A DNA stretch of 46,382 nt from Martelella alba (GCF_006516955.1 NZ_VHLG01000021.1:1-46382), one strand, 5' to 3'. Shown: positions 1 to 8,268, counted from the first letter of the stretch. Numbers and translations are program-made. Notes: generated by a model from the sequence alone, not told the origin.

Positions 1-81
1 ACGTTGCGCGCGAAATTCGAGCACTGGTATCCGGGTATGAAGCCCGGCAAAGAAAACAGAATGACAGCGTAGTTGCCCCAC
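1..81 (+). CDS. 3' end of an unidentified gene (partial)
   Basis: The first forward frame is open from the window edge to a TAG at 79-81. It would encode a 26-residue tail rich in charged and aromatic residues (AKFEHWYPGMKPGKENR). The composition looks protein-like, but the piece is too short to name and a second frame is also open here. It is best read as a possible C-terminus of a gene lying mostly outside the window. Confidence 0.25.
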
Positions 82-343
82 ACTTTGCGGTGCTCTCTCA
101 AGCTGGCCGAGATGCTCATCAACACCCCGGCGAATTGACCGGAGCAAACAACTCGTGTTTCCTGTCATAGTCGCCGGCTTCTGGCATGCCCGTCCAGACC
201 GCTTGTCCGTTGGCTGTTCGAGATGTACTCATTTTGCAGATAGGCTGCCTGGGTCTTGCTCCCGGCAATGACCTTGAGCTGCCTGCCAAATCGCCAAAGA
301 CACGACGCCTCCATTTCTGCCGTCACCCGTCGAGGAAGAAAAA
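82..343. other. intergenic region upstream of the first AraC gene
   Basis: No convincing gene is seen. Overlapping open frames here are shadows that run into the AraC gene in other frames. The only clear signal is a ribosome binding site (GAGGAAG) just before the ATG at 344. Confidence 0.4.
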
Positions 344-1252
344 ATGCCCCAGAATGTGGTTTCAGGCATTGCGCCGCAGAAGGACAAGGCCATTGATGCT
401 TTCGGCTGCCCGTTCAGCAAACTCTCCACAAGCCAGAGCCTTCATGGTGGCAATATCAGCTTCTTCCGCAAGAGCGCCGAAGATGAGCACCTCAGCCAGG
501 TCGCGACCGATGCGAGCAACCGCGGTTTTGCCATCGGGGTATCCATGGCCGGCGGTCACAGGCGGCGGATCTTTCATGCCCATCACGCTGCCAGCTTCGT
601 CTTTCCGCAAGATGCATTCTACATCCGCAATCTGGCCGATCCCTACAAGGCGGATCTCGCCGGCCCGTTTGATTTCCTGCTTCTGGAGATCTCGCCCGCC
701 GCACTGCAAAATATCGCTGAGGAGAGCGATCTCGCCACCGTGAGCGAGCTTCAGCTCAAGACAGCGGAAACCGATACCGTCCTTGCCAGCCTGGTCAAGG
801 CCATGGCGCCAGCCATCGAGAATCCAGGCGAGAGCAGCAGGCTGTTTGTCGATCAGCTGGCCACAACCATCGGCACGCATATCGTCCAGCGTTACGGCGG
901 CGCGGCGCGCAAAGCAGCCCCCGACAGAAAACTGTCCCGGGCACACGAGGTCCTGGCAAAGAACCTTCTGAGCGAGAATCTGCATGGCGACATTTCGGTT
1001 CTCGAAGTCGCGCGCGCCTGCAATCTGTCGCGCGGCTACTTCATCCATGCCTTCCGCGAGACAACCGGCATGACACCCTATCAGTGGCTGCTGAACGCGC
1101 GCGTCTCGCGGGCCCGCGAACTCTTGCGCTCATCGTCACTTTCACTTTCCGAAATCGCCATAGCCTGCGGCTTTTCCGATCAAAGCCACTTCACACGCGT
1201 CTTTACCAGAGCAATTGGCGCCACACCGGGCCTGTGGCGGCGCAACAACTGA
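344..1252 (+). CDS. AraC-family transcriptional regulator
   Basis: This 302-residue protein is a DNA-binding transcription regulator. The C-terminal third carries the double helix-turn-helix of the AraC/XylS family: a first helix pair around residues 220-245 (DISVLEVARACNLSRGYF) and a second around 268-295 with the family signature LSEIAIACGFSDQSHFTRVF, ending in TPGLWRR. The first two thirds form a sensing or dimerisation region with no ligand motif I can name. A GAGGAAG ribosome binding site stands five bases before the ATG, which fixes the start. The gene is alone on its strand; the next gene lies about 220 bp downstream. The ligand and targets cannot be read from the sequence. Confidence 0.88.
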   Translation: MPQNVVSGIAPQKDKAIDAFGCPFSKLSTSQSLHGGNISFFRKSAEDEHLSQVATDASNRGFAIGVSMAGGHRRRIFHAHHAASFVFPQDAFYIRNLADPYKADLAGPFDFLLLEISPAALQNIAEESDLATVSELQLKTAETDTVLASLVKAMAPAIENPGESSRLFVDQLATTIGTHIVQRYGGAARKAAPDRKLSRAHEVLAKNLLSENLHGDISVLEVARACNLSRGYFIHAFRETTGMTPYQWLLNARVSRARELLRSSSLSLSEIAIACGFSDQSHFTRVFTRAIGATPGLWRRNN

Positions 1253-1471
1253 ACCGAAAAGCTGGTTCGATCTGCCATTGTGCCTGCACCCGGGCGAAAC
1301 GTCGGCAGCAGGGCATAAAGGCCCCGGCTCAGTCCGGTCACCCTTGTCCTAGAGCGGGATGCGGGGACCGCACAATCGGTTTCGACAAGACATCAGCGGG
1401 CCTGTCGGGCTGCAATGTCCGGCATGAATGCGATGCGGAGAAACCCGCGCGCAAGCAACAAGGAGATGCTG

Positions 1472-1720
1472 ATGTCCGTTATCTATCATGTCGGCCTGCA
1501 TAATGACGGCTACGCCTATCGGCTGGAGGATGCCTGGTCCGAGACATTTCCAACCCATAAGGCCGCACTTGCCGCAGCACGCCAGGCCGCGGCAAGGCAA
1601 CGCGCTGGCGGCAGGGACGCGCATATTCTCTATGAGACGGAAGACGGTACCTGGCACCGTGAATATGCCGAGGGCGGTGATCGCCCCGAAACCATTGTCA
1701 TCGATGACACCGGGAAATGA
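1472..1720 (+). CDS. small DUF2188-like protein
   Basis: This is an 82-residue soluble protein. The layout (VIYHVGLHNDGYAYRLEDAW, then an alanine-rich helix, then HILYETEDGTWHREY) matches the DUF2188 pattern, in which a short beta-sheet protein carries a helix implied in repeat handling of a query sequence; its biochemical role is unknown. AAGGAG at 1460-1465 is six bases before the ATG at 1472 and abuts an alternative ATG at 1466, so 1472 is preferred over upstream starts. No signal peptide or membrane segment is visible. It lies between two AraC-type genes with no evident operon partner. Confidence 0.65.
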   Translation: MSVIYHVGLHNDGYAYRLEDAWSETFPTHKAALAAARQAAARQRAGGRDAHILYETEDGTWHREYAEGGDRPETIVIDDTGK

Positions 1721-1820
1721 GCCGGTCCGGCGCGATCGCACAGAAAGGCTGTTCCAGATCAACGACAGGCCGCTGGCCGCCCGGAGACCATCATTCTCCG
1801 TGGCGACCCGCCTTTTCAAA

Positions 1821-2003
1821 TCACTTCAACTGTTCCTTCCCGCTCCCCGTGAAAAGAACGGTTCCCAAAGGCGCGGGGATTGTCAGTTTTATCTTCTTTG
1901 GCCGTTCAAACAGGTCAGCGGGAAGGATGCGCTGCAGGTCGAGCGGCTCGGGCAGGCTTTCCAGGCCATCCCGCAACGGAAACGTCTTGTCATTCTTTGC
2001 CAT
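1821..2003 (-). CDS. small hypothetical protein downstream of AraC gene
   Basis: This is a 60-residue protein that I do not recognise. It is proline- and lysine-rich, with segments such as LPEPLDLQRILPADLFERPKK, and has no membrane segment or signal peptide. The start is taken at the ATG at 2003 because AAGGA precedes it by nine bases. An in-frame GTG at 2033 that overlaps the TGA of the upstream AraC gene would add ten residues. Its position directly after the AraC gene on the same strand suggests co-transcription. It could be spurious, but it has better ribosome-binding context than the overlapping frames. Confidence 0.45.
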   Translation of the reverse strand: MAKNDKTFPLRDGLESLPEPLDLQRILPADLFERPKKIKLTIPAPLGTVLFTGSGKEQLK

Positions 2004-2029
2004 CGGACAGGATCCTTGAAAGCGCGCCG

Positions 2030-2632
2030 TCACATACCGGCGCTCATCTGGAACAGGCGGCCCGCCCCCTTGCCAGCGGATGCGCGCCGCCAGGCTGTCG
2101 GCGTGACACCGGTGTGGCGCCGGAAAATCCGGGACAGATGGGCCTGATCGGAAAGCCCGCAGTCAAGCGCGATTTCAGAGAGCGGCGCGTCTGTCAGGGC
2201 GATGCTCTTTTTCGCCTTTTCGACCCGGCGGGCAATAATGAAGGCATGCGGTGAAACGCCAAAGCTAACCTTGAAGACGGCCGAGAAATAGCTGACGCTC
2301 AAGCCCAGCAGGCTGGCCAGATTCACGAGCGTAATCGTTTCGTCGATATTTTCCTCGATATGACGCCTGACCTTGGAGACCTGCCACGGCGCGAGGCCGC
2401 CCCTTGCAGCAACAGCCACCGATGGCTCAGCTGGCTTTGTGTCAGCCTCCTCATCCGGGCTTTTCGCCATGATTTGCTGCGCCTGGTTCAGGCAGGTCAG
2501 AGCCTTGCCGCGATCGTTTCCGTTCAGCAGCAGCGCCTGATCGACAAGCTTGGCAACGCCTGTGGAAGCGGGATCGGCAAAGATTGCCTCACCTGTAACA
2601 AGCGGCGTCAGCAGGGTATCGGGATAAGTCAT
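2030..2632 (-). CDS. AraC-family transcriptional regulator (short form)
   Basis: This 200-residue regulator has an N-terminal stretch of about 90 residues without recognisable sensor features, then an AraC-type double helix-turn-helix. Visible signatures are the first HTH (ITLVNLASLLGLSVSYFSAVF), then LSEIALDCGLSDQAHLSRIF and TGVTPTAWRR at the C-terminus. The open frame extends 65 codons upstream, but a GAGGAA ribosome binding site precedes the ATG at 2632, so the short form is chosen. A 15-bp box shared with five other promoters in this window lies 121-135 bp upstream within a perfect 7-bp inverted repeat. This suggests that the gene is under the same control as the FixJ-associated genes. 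Its target is unknown. Confidence 0.85.
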   Translation of the reverse strand: MTYPDTLLTPLVTGEAIFADPASTGVAKLVDQALLLNGNDRGKALTCLNQAQQIMAKSPDEEADTKPAEPSVAVAARGGLAPWQVSKVRRHIEENIDETITLVNLASLLGLSVSYFSAVFKVSFGVSPHAFIIARRVEKAKKSIALTDAPLSEIALDCGLSDQAHLSRIFRRHTGVTPTAWRRASAGKGAGRLFQMSAGM

Positions 2633-2747
2633 GGTCAATTCCTCGGAGATGGTTGATCGGCAAATTCGATGCTCCGATGGTGGCCGAGAGTAGCGGCCGG
2701 CTGAATTGCACTCGTGTTCGTCAGTGTCAGACATTCGTCTGTCCGAT

Positions 2748-2767
2748 CCTATACCCGCGTATAGGTC
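2748..2767. promoter_or_regulatory. putative regulator box with inverted repeat (site a)
   Basis: CCTATAC and GTATAGG form a perfect 7-bp inverted repeat around CCGC at 2748-2765. Read forward, 2753-2767 gives ACCCGCGTATAGGTC, the best match to a box found before five other genes here. It lies upstream of the minus-strand AraC gene. Function as an operator is an inference from this recurrence. Confidence 0.45.
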
Positions 2768-2779
2768 TACGGGCGCCAC

Positions 2780-2807
2780 GGAGAAAAGCCGTGGTTCGCA
2801 CCACGGC
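2780..2807 (-). terminator. rho-independent terminator after the flavoprotein gene
   Basis: On the minus strand an 8-bp perfect stem (GCCGTGGT / ACCACGGC) with a four-base loop is followed by TTTTCTCC. It lies about 50 bp beyond the stop codon of the cyclic-nucleotide-binding flavoprotein gene and probably ends that transcript. Confidence 0.6.
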
Positions 2808-2853
2808 CAGCAAAGCGAGCACTGCAATGGAAAGGCCGAACCGGGACTGAAGC

Positions 2854-4503
2854 TCAGGCCTTGGCCAGATATTGATGAACCGAACTGACAACCACCGACC
2901 CCTCGCCAACGGCCGAGGCGACGCGCTTGATCGAGCCGCTTCTGACATCGCCGATGGCGAAAATACCCGAACGTGACGCCGCAAAGGGAAGTGCCGGCAG
3001 GCCGTCTGCCGGTGTCTCCCCAGTTTTAACGAAGCCACGCTCGTCGAGATCAATGCAGCCCTGAAGCCAGTCCGTATTCGGCCGGGCACCGATCATCACG
3101 AAGATATTGCCGGTTGACAGATGGATCTGACGGCGGCTCAGCCCGCCGCGCCAGCTCACGCCCTGAAGGACATCGCGGCCGCGCAGCGCTTCGATCTCGC
3201 TTTTCTCATAGGTCGAGATGCGCGGCGAGCTCTCAATACGCTGCACGAGATAGTCAGACATGGTACGCGACAGGCCACTACGCAGGAGCATATGGACATG
3301 CCTTGCCGTCGATGAAAGATAGATGGCCGCCTGCCCGGCAGAATTTCCGCCGCCCACGACGACGACGTCCTGTTCCCGGCAGATCTGCGCTTCCATGGCC
3401 GTGGCCGCATAGTGAATGCCCTGCCCTTCGAACCGGTCATAGTCCGGTACATCCAGCCTGCGATAGCGCGCGCCCGTCGCGATGACAACCGCGCGGGCCT
3501 GCACGGCCTGACCGTCCTCCAGCGTGAGGCGAAAAGGGCTCGCCTCGCAGTCAAGCGCGACGACGCTGCGTGATACGCAGAGCAGGGCGCCGAACTTCTG
3601 CGCTTGAATATGGGCGCGGCCTGCAAGTGCCATGCCGGAGACGCCGGTTGGAAAACCGAGATAATTCTCGATCTTTGACGACGTTCCCGCCTGCCCGCCC
3701 GGCGCCAGTGTCTCCAGAACCACGGTCCGCAAACCTTCTGACGTCGCATAGACGGCAGTCGCCAGGCCTGATGGCCCGGCGCCAACCACCGCGACATCAT
3801 AGACGGTCTCGACAGCCGGTGCCTCGGCAATGCCGAGCTGATCGGCCAGTGTCATGATATCCGGGCGGACCAGAACATTGCCGCCGGGCTCGACAATAGC
3901 CGGCAGTTGATCCTCATCCAGGCCAAGGGTCGCCATCAACGGCCTGGCTGCGGCGCCCGTCTGCGTGTCGATCACCTCGACCGGATAGGCATTGCGCGTC
4001 AGAAAACGCTGCATCTCAAGCAATTTTCCACTGTTTGACGGACCGAGCAGAACAACACCACCCCGTTTGTGGCGGATGAAGCCGACGCGACGGAGAATGA
4101 AGGCACGCATGATGATTTCGGCAATATCCGGCTCCCCGGCAAGGAAGGCGCGAAAATCCGCGTTTTTGATGCGTAGCACGCACGTCTTCTCAGCCGCCGC
4201 CGCGCTCAGCAGGATTTTGCGACCGTTAAAGAGGTTCTGTTCTCCGGTGAACTGCCCGCGCTGGTAGCTGTAAAGCAGGTCCGGCCCCTTGGTCGCGTCG
4301 TCATAGGTGATGTTGATCTGTCCCTCGAGAACGACAAAGAAGTCAATCGAGCGGTCGCCGCGTCTGAACAGCATCGTCTCGCTGTCGAACCGCTCCTCAC
4401 GGCCGTAATTGTAAAGCCGGTCGATCATCGCTTCCGGGAGCTTGGGAAAAGTCTGGCCTTCGCGGTTCCACGGATCGCTCAACTCTTCATTCGACATCAA
4501 CAT
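2854..4503 (-). CDS. cyclic nucleotide-binding / thioredoxin reductase-like flavoprotein
   Basis: This 549-residue fusion has a cyclic-nucleotide-binding (CRP-type) fold at about 25-140, a thioredoxin/glutaredoxin-like segment at about 148-225, and a thioredoxin-reductase-like FAD/NAD(P)H oxidoreductase at about 233-549. Clear sites are the FAD loop GAGPSG (241-246), the NAD(P)H loop GGGNSAG (384-390), and the distal FAD motif GIFAIGDV (513-520). The redox CxxC that thioredoxin reductases carry is absent; HYAATAMEA stands there (364-372). It therefore probably moves electrons from NAD(P)H to an unknown acceptor without a disulfide relay, perhaps gated by a bound nucleotide. AAGGA seven bases before the ATG at 4503 fixes the start over a 22-codon longer frame. 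It is the last gene of a minus-strand run with dps. Confidence 0.85.
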   Translation of the reverse strand: MLMSNEELSDPWNREGQTFPKLPEAMIDRLYNYGREERFDSETMLFRRGDRSIDFFVVLEGQINITYDDATKGPDLLYSYQRGQFTGEQNLFNGRKILLSAAAAEKTCVLRIKNADFRAFLAGEPDIAEIIMRAFILRRVGFIRHKRGGVVLLGPSNSGKLLEMQRFLTRNAYPVEVIDTQTGAAARPLMATLGLDEDQLPAIVEPGGNVLVRPDIMTLADQLGIAEAPAVETVYDVAVVGAGPSGLATAVYATSEGLRTVVLETLAPGGQAGTSSKIENYLGFPTGVSGMALAGRAHIQAQKFGALLCVSRSVVALDCEASPFRLTLEDGQAVQARAVVIATGARYRRLDVPDYDRFEGQGIHYAATAMEAQICREQDVVVVGGGNSAGQAAIYLSSTARHVHMLLRSGLSRTMSDYLVQRIESSPRISTYEKSEIEALRGRDVLQGVSWRGGLSRRQIHLSTGNIFVMIGARPNTDWLQGCIDLDERGFVKTGETPADGLPALPFAASRSGIFAIGDVRSGSIKRVASAVGEGSVVVSSVHQYLAKA

Positions 4504-4590
4504 CAAGACATCCTTTCCGCAAATCCCCGCCAGAGCAAAAAAGCCGGACAGATGCGGAGGGGCACGCATCCATCCGGCAATGAGGCCGTG

Positions 4591-5109
4591 TCACGCGTTG
4601 GTGGAACGCAGGATTTCGAACAGGAACCAAACACGTTTTTCGGTCTCGTCGAGCCAATTTTCCAGAAGGCTCGCCGTGGCGACATCACCATGTTCGTCGC
4701 AAACGCCATGAAGCGCGCGCATGCGGGCGGCCAGATCGGCGTTGTCAGAACGCAGCTCCGCCAGCATTTCATGCGGATGGACGAATTCGGCATCATTGTC
4801 GGCGATCCGCTGCTTTGCGGCGATATCGCCGATCGAGGTCAGCGTCAGGCCGCCAAGCTTGCGCACCCGCTCGGCAAGCGGATCGGTCATGGTCAGCAGT
4901 TCATCGGCGTGGTCATCGAGCATCAGATGCCAGTCGCGGAAACTGGCGCCGGACATGTGCCAGTGAAAATTCTTGGTTTTGAGAAACACGGCAAAAATAT
5001 CGGCCAGCAGCGTGTTTGCGCCGGCAGTGATATCCTTTGCAGCCTCGCCACCAAGCCCCGACGGCGTGTGAAGCGATGCGCTGCGGCGTGCGGCGGTATT
5101 GCTATCCAT
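4591..5109 (-). CDS. dps: Dps-family DNA-binding ferritin-like protein
   Basis: This 172-residue member of the Dps family uses hydrogen peroxide to oxidise Fe(II), stores the iron in a 12-subunit shell, and shields DNA. All ferroxidase ligands are present with the spacing of E. coli Dps: His49, His61 and Asp65 (FHWHMSGASFRDWHLMLDD), then Asp76 and Glu80. The N-terminal tail contains lysine and arginine but is short, so DNA binding is less certain than ferroxidase activity. AAGGAGACAGAAAG precedes the chosen ATG; an open frame extends 48 codons upstream into the preceding gene. It sits 22 bp after the DUF1275 gene and 87 bp before the flavoprotein gene, in line with a peroxide-defence operon. 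Confidence 0.93.
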   Translation of the reverse strand: MDSNTAARRSASLHTPSGLGGEAAKDITAGANTLLADIFAVFLKTKNFHWHMSGASFRDWHLMLDDHADELLTMTDPLAERVRKLGGLTLTSIGDIAAKQRIADNDAEFVHPHEMLAELRSDNADLAARMRALHGVCDEHGDVATASLLENWLDETEKRVWFLFEILRSTNA

Positions 5110-5131
5110 CTTTCTGTCTCCTTGTTGAGAT

Positions 5132-5908
5132 TTATTCAAAATGCCCGCTTGCGGGCGGATCACTGGCGGGAAAGCTCTCCCGCAGAGCCTCATCGACCAA
5201 GTCATCGGCTTCGGCGGCCGGGAGGGCCTTTTGCGCAACGGGCCTCTTTTCACGCCGGCTGAGCATCAAGGCTGCGGCAATGGTGAGCGGCGGAATGAAG
5301 AAGCAGAACCGGTGCGACACCCGGAATGCCAGCGCGGCAACCGCACATCCGGCGCCGAACAGCACGAGCGCCCGGATCAGCGGCAGCACATGCGGATAGG
5401 CGGATCGGCCCTTCGTTCTGTCGCCGAAGAGGACGTCGGAAAAATCCAGCATGATCTGCGTGGTTGTTCCGGTCAGAAGCGTCGTCGGCGGCTGGTCGGA
5501 AAGATGCGTGCGATGTAGTGCATTCTGGATCGCCATCGCCACCACCAGAACCATGCCCAGCGGCACGGATGCGTCGCCCGCGCGATCATGCAATGGCAGG
5601 GTGACTGCAAGGATCGCAGCGATCATGAACAATCCGAATTTGCACCACAGAAACACCGGAATGGCCTGATATTTCCGAAGGCTCAGCCAGCCGCCGAAAG
5701 CCCGCGCCGCCAGCACGGTGACACAGAAGACGGGCAACGCCAAAAGCTTGTCCAGCACGCCACCGGTTCCGTTTGCGAGCGTGGCGCCCAACGTCACGAA
5801 ATTGCCGGTGACATGGGCGGTGAAAAGCCCGTTCAGGGCGACAAAGCCCATCGTGTCGACATAGCCGCCATTGAAGCTCAGTACCGATGCGATTGAAGAC
5901 CGGGACAT
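5132..5908 (-). CDS. DUF1275 (YoaK-type) membrane protein with an acidic C-terminal tail
   Basis: This 258-residue inner-membrane protein has about six hydrophobic helices. The N-terminus carries the DUF1275 signature GYVDTMGFVALNGLFTAHVTGN, and a second family motif, TTTQIMLDFSD, follows in the middle. The substrate of this family is unknown. The last 24 residues (VDEALRESFPASDPPASG) resemble a short motif otherwise seen in small stand-alone bacterial proteins, so the protein looks like a membrane domain with this tail attached. The gene is 84 bp downstream of the hydrolase and 22 bp upstream of dps on the same strand, which indicates a shared transcript. Confidence 0.85.
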   Translation of the reverse strand: MSRSSIASVLSFNGGYVDTMGFVALNGLFTAHVTGNFVTLGATLANGTGGVLDKLLALPVFCVTVLAARAFGGWLSLRKYQAIPVFLWCKFGLFMIAAILAVTLPLHDRAGDASVPLGMVLVVAMAIQNALHRTHLSDQPPTTLLTGTTTQIMLDFSDVLFGDRTKGRSAYPHVLPLIRALVLFGAGCAVAALAFRVSHRFCFFIPPLTIAAALMLSRREKRPVAQKALPAAEADDLVDEALRESFPASDPPASGHFE

Positions 5909-5992
5909 GGAATAACTCCGTCAGAAGCGGTTGGGGCGTTGGGCCCCTCTTCCATGACGGGAATGCCTCGCCATGGAAGAAGGTCTGCACGC

Positions 5993-6985
5993 TCAGCCCT
6001 GAATGAAGGCCAGAATGTCAGGATTGAGCACCTCGGCATGGGTTGTCAGCATGCCGTGCGGGAAGCCCGGATAGATCTTCAGTGTCGAGCCCGGCACCAG
6101 CTTTGCCTGGAGCTCGGAGGCATCCTTGTAGGGCACGATCTGGTCGTCATCGCCCTGCAGGATCAGCGTTGGCACGGTGATGGCCTTCAGATCGGCTGTC
6201 TGGTCGGTCTCCGAAAAGGCCTTGATGCCCTCGTAATGGGCCTTGATGCTGCCATTCATGCCCTGACGCCACCAATTGTTGATCACGCCCGGATAGACCT
6301 TCGCATCGGGCCGGTTGAAGCCATAAAACGGGCCGGAAGCGACATCGAGGAAGAACTGCGCCCGGTTCGCCGCCAACTGCTTGCGAAAGTCATCGAAGAC
6401 TTCGATCGGCGTGCCGCCGGGATTGCTTTCAGTCTTGACCATGATCGGCGGCACGGCCGCCACCATGACGAGGCCGGCAACGCGGCCCTGCGGCTGACCG
6501 TAGCGAGCCACATAGGCAAGCGCTTCGCCGCCGCCCGTCGAATGGCCGATATGAACGGCATTCTTCAGATCAAGCGCTTCCGTGACGGCTGCGGCATCGG
6601 CGGCATAATGCGCCATATCGTGACCGTCACTCACCTGTGCCGAGCGACCATGGCCACGGCGGTCATGAGCGACAACGCGGAAGCCCTTGTTGACGAAGAA
6701 CATCATCTGCGCATCCCAGTCATCGCTTGAAAGCGGCCAGCCATGGTGGAACATGATCGGCTGGGCATCCTTCGACCCCCAATCCTTGTAGAAAATCTCA
6801 ACGCCGTCTTTGGTCGTAATAAAGCTCTGGGCCATCTGGCTCGCTCCTTCGGGTTTGTTCTGGGCTGTTTGGGTCTGAGGCGCCTGCGCCATCGCAAATG
6901 TCGGCAAAGCCGCAACGGCCGAAGCAGATGCACTGGCAATCAGCACCTGCCGGCGTGAGAGGAAAAACTGCGTTGCGTTGTTCAC
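5993..6985 (-). CDS. Tat-exported alpha/beta hydrolase (non-heme chloroperoxidase type)
   Basis: This is a 330-residue alpha/beta hydrolase. Residues 10-35 form a twin-arginine signal (SRRQVLIASASASAVAAL with an AMA|QA cleavage site), so the mature enzyme should be periplasmic. From residue 51 the protein matches the cofactor-free haloperoxidase/esterase group: FITTKDGVEIFYKDWG, the oxyanion segment HHGWPL, the nucleophile elbow GHSTGGGE with Ser149, an acid within GDDD (279-281), and His310 in FPHGM. Related cytoplasmic proteins start at the residue equivalent to Met51. The start is a GTG at 6985 with AAGGAG before it. The real substrate could be an ester or a peracid; halogenation is a side activity in this family. 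Confidence 0.85.
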   Translation of the reverse strand: MNNATQFFLSRRQVLIASASASAVAALPTFAMAQAPQTQTAQNKPEGASQMAQSFITTKDGVEIFYKDWGSKDAQPIMFHHGWPLSSDDWDAQMMFFVNKGFRVVAHDRRGHGRSAQVSDGHDMAHYAADAAAVTEALDLKNAVHIGHSTGGGEALAYVARYGQPQGRVAGLVMVAAVPPIMVKTESNPGGTPIEVFDDFRKQLAANRAQFFLDVASGPFYGFNRPDAKVYPGVINNWWRQGMNGSIKAHYEGIKAFSETDQTADLKAITVPTLILQGDDDQIVPYKDASELQAKLVPGSTLKIYPGFPHGMLTTHAEVLNPDILAFIQG

Positions 6986-7040
6986 CTGCGTCTCCTTTGA
7001 ATGGCGGCGGGCCCACCGGGGGTGGACTGACAGGTGGAAA

Positions 7041-7096
7041 GCTAGCCCGGAGCGCGAACTGGCGATTGTCAAAAAGGCGCGTGGTTTGGACAATCG
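7041..7096. promoter_or_regulatory. divergent promoter region with 8-bp inverted repeat
   Basis: CGATTGTC (7063-7070) and GACAATCG (7089-7096) form a perfect inverted repeat 18 bp apart between the divergent hydrolase and phosphotransferase genes. The left arm overlaps a TTGACA hexamer on the minus strand (7072-7067), with a poor -10 about 17-19 bp further on. It may be an operator; the regulator is unknown. Confidence 0.35.
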
Positions 7097-7182
7097 TAAT
7101 GTTTTGTGGCAATCGCCGAATTCTCGGGCTGAAGCGCTGATCGGGTCATATTGCAGCAATACTGATCTGCTTTAAGGTCGGC

Positions 7183-8070
7183 ATGATGCATGAGGATGAC
7201 CTTGCCGTAACCGATGCACTGATTCATGACCTGCTTGGCAGGCATACGCCGCTATGGGCGGGTAGACCGGTGCAGCGGATCAACACAACCGGGACTGACA
7301 ACGCTCTTTACCGTATCGGCCAAACCCTTGTTCTGCGCATTCCGCGCCGGGCGGCGGCCATCCCGCTGATCGCCAAGGAACTCGACTGGCTTCCACATCT
7401 CGGCGACCTGCCCCTTGCGACACCGACATTGCGATACCGGGGGCATGCGGATCTGGGCATGGACTGCCCCTTCGGGATATTCGACTGGATTGACGGCACA
7501 CCTGCCACGCCGGAAAACATTGCGGATGCCGATGCGGCAGCGGTGGTGCTGGCAGCTTTTCTGAACTCGCTGCATCAAAAGGCAACCACCGGTGCACCGA
7601 GGTCCGGCACAGCCAACATGTCGCGCGGTGTCCCACTGGCCGAAATATCAGAGCGCACGCTTGCCGCAATCGCCATCCTTGCCGATGAAATCGATACAGG
7701 CGCGGCGCGGCGTCTCTGGGACACGGCACTGGCGGAACCCCATCGCGGTCGGCCCGTCTGGCTGCACGGAGATCTGAAGGCCGATAACCTTCTCGCCCTT
7801 GATGGCAGGCTTTCCGCCGTGATCGACTGGGGGCTTTCCGCCGTCGGCGACCCTGCAGCCGACTATGCGGCGGCATGGTCCTGGGTCAGCCCATCAGCCC
7901 GGCATCAATTCAGAGACTGCCTGGAAGCAGGTGACGGAGACTGGTTGCGCGGCAAGGCCTGGGCGCTCTACGGCGCTGTCATCGCCCTGAGTTATTATCG
8001 CGGCGGCAGGAACGAACCGCTTTGCCGGCAGTGCAGGCTCACATTGTCGAGACTTGATCTCCTCGTTTAG
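7183..8070 (+). CDS. aminoglycoside phosphotransferase-family protein
   Basis: This 295-residue protein has the APH/choline-kinase fold and would transfer a phosphate from ATP to a small hydroxylated molecule. The catalytic loop is WLHGDLKADNLL (His195, Asp197, Asn202), and the metal-binding motif is VIDWGLSAVGDPAADYA (Asp215). An N-terminal nucleotide-binding lobe is seen at about 34-70. Many members modify antibiotics, and many others phosphorylate metabolites or sugars; nothing here shows which. The start ATG at 7183 has AAGG eight bases upstream. The gene is divergent from the hydrolase operon and stands alone. Confidence 0.82.
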   Translation: MMHEDDLAVTDALIHDLLGRHTPLWAGRPVQRINTTGTDNALYRIGQTLVLRIPRRAAAIPLIAKELDWLPHLGDLPLATPTLRYRGHADLGMDCPFGIFDWIDGTPATPENIADADAAAVVLAAFLNSLHQKATTGAPRSGTANMSRGVPLAEISERTLAAIAILADEIDTGAARRLWDTALAEPHRGRPVWLHGDLKADNLLALDGRLSAVIDWGLSAVGDPAADYAAAWSWVSPSARHQFRDCLEAGDGDWLRGKAWALYGAVIALSYYRGGRNEPLCRQCRLTLSRLDLLV

Positions 8071-8123
8071 CGCCGGGCAGCCCGCAACCGCACCCGGCCA
8101 AGACCCATGTCCAGCGTGCCTAA

Positions 8124-8153
8124 ACCCACGTATAGGGCGCATCTTGCCGGAAA
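8124..8153 (+). promoter_or_regulatory. putative regulator box upstream of the kinase (site b)
   Basis: ACCCACGTATAGGGC at 8124-8138 is followed by TGCCGGAAA at 8145-8153 and a -10-like TGTAGT at 8157. The same arrangement recurs about 245 bp downstream (site c). It is inferred to be a regulator-binding promoter element. Confidence 0.4.
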
Positions 8154-8268
8154 ATCTGTAGTCTTGTCGCTGTTGCCCCGATCGTGCCGCCGACGGGGTG
8201 ATCGCGGGAAACGTTGCCCTGATCCGGGTTCCCCTCCCTCTGGATCAGGACGGATCCGCAATTTGCGC

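Noticed and set aside
362-1048. Long minus-strand frame opposite the first AraC gene
   Set aside because: The plus-strand frame has the complete AraC double HTH and a good ribosome binding site; the opposite frame has no recognisable protein.
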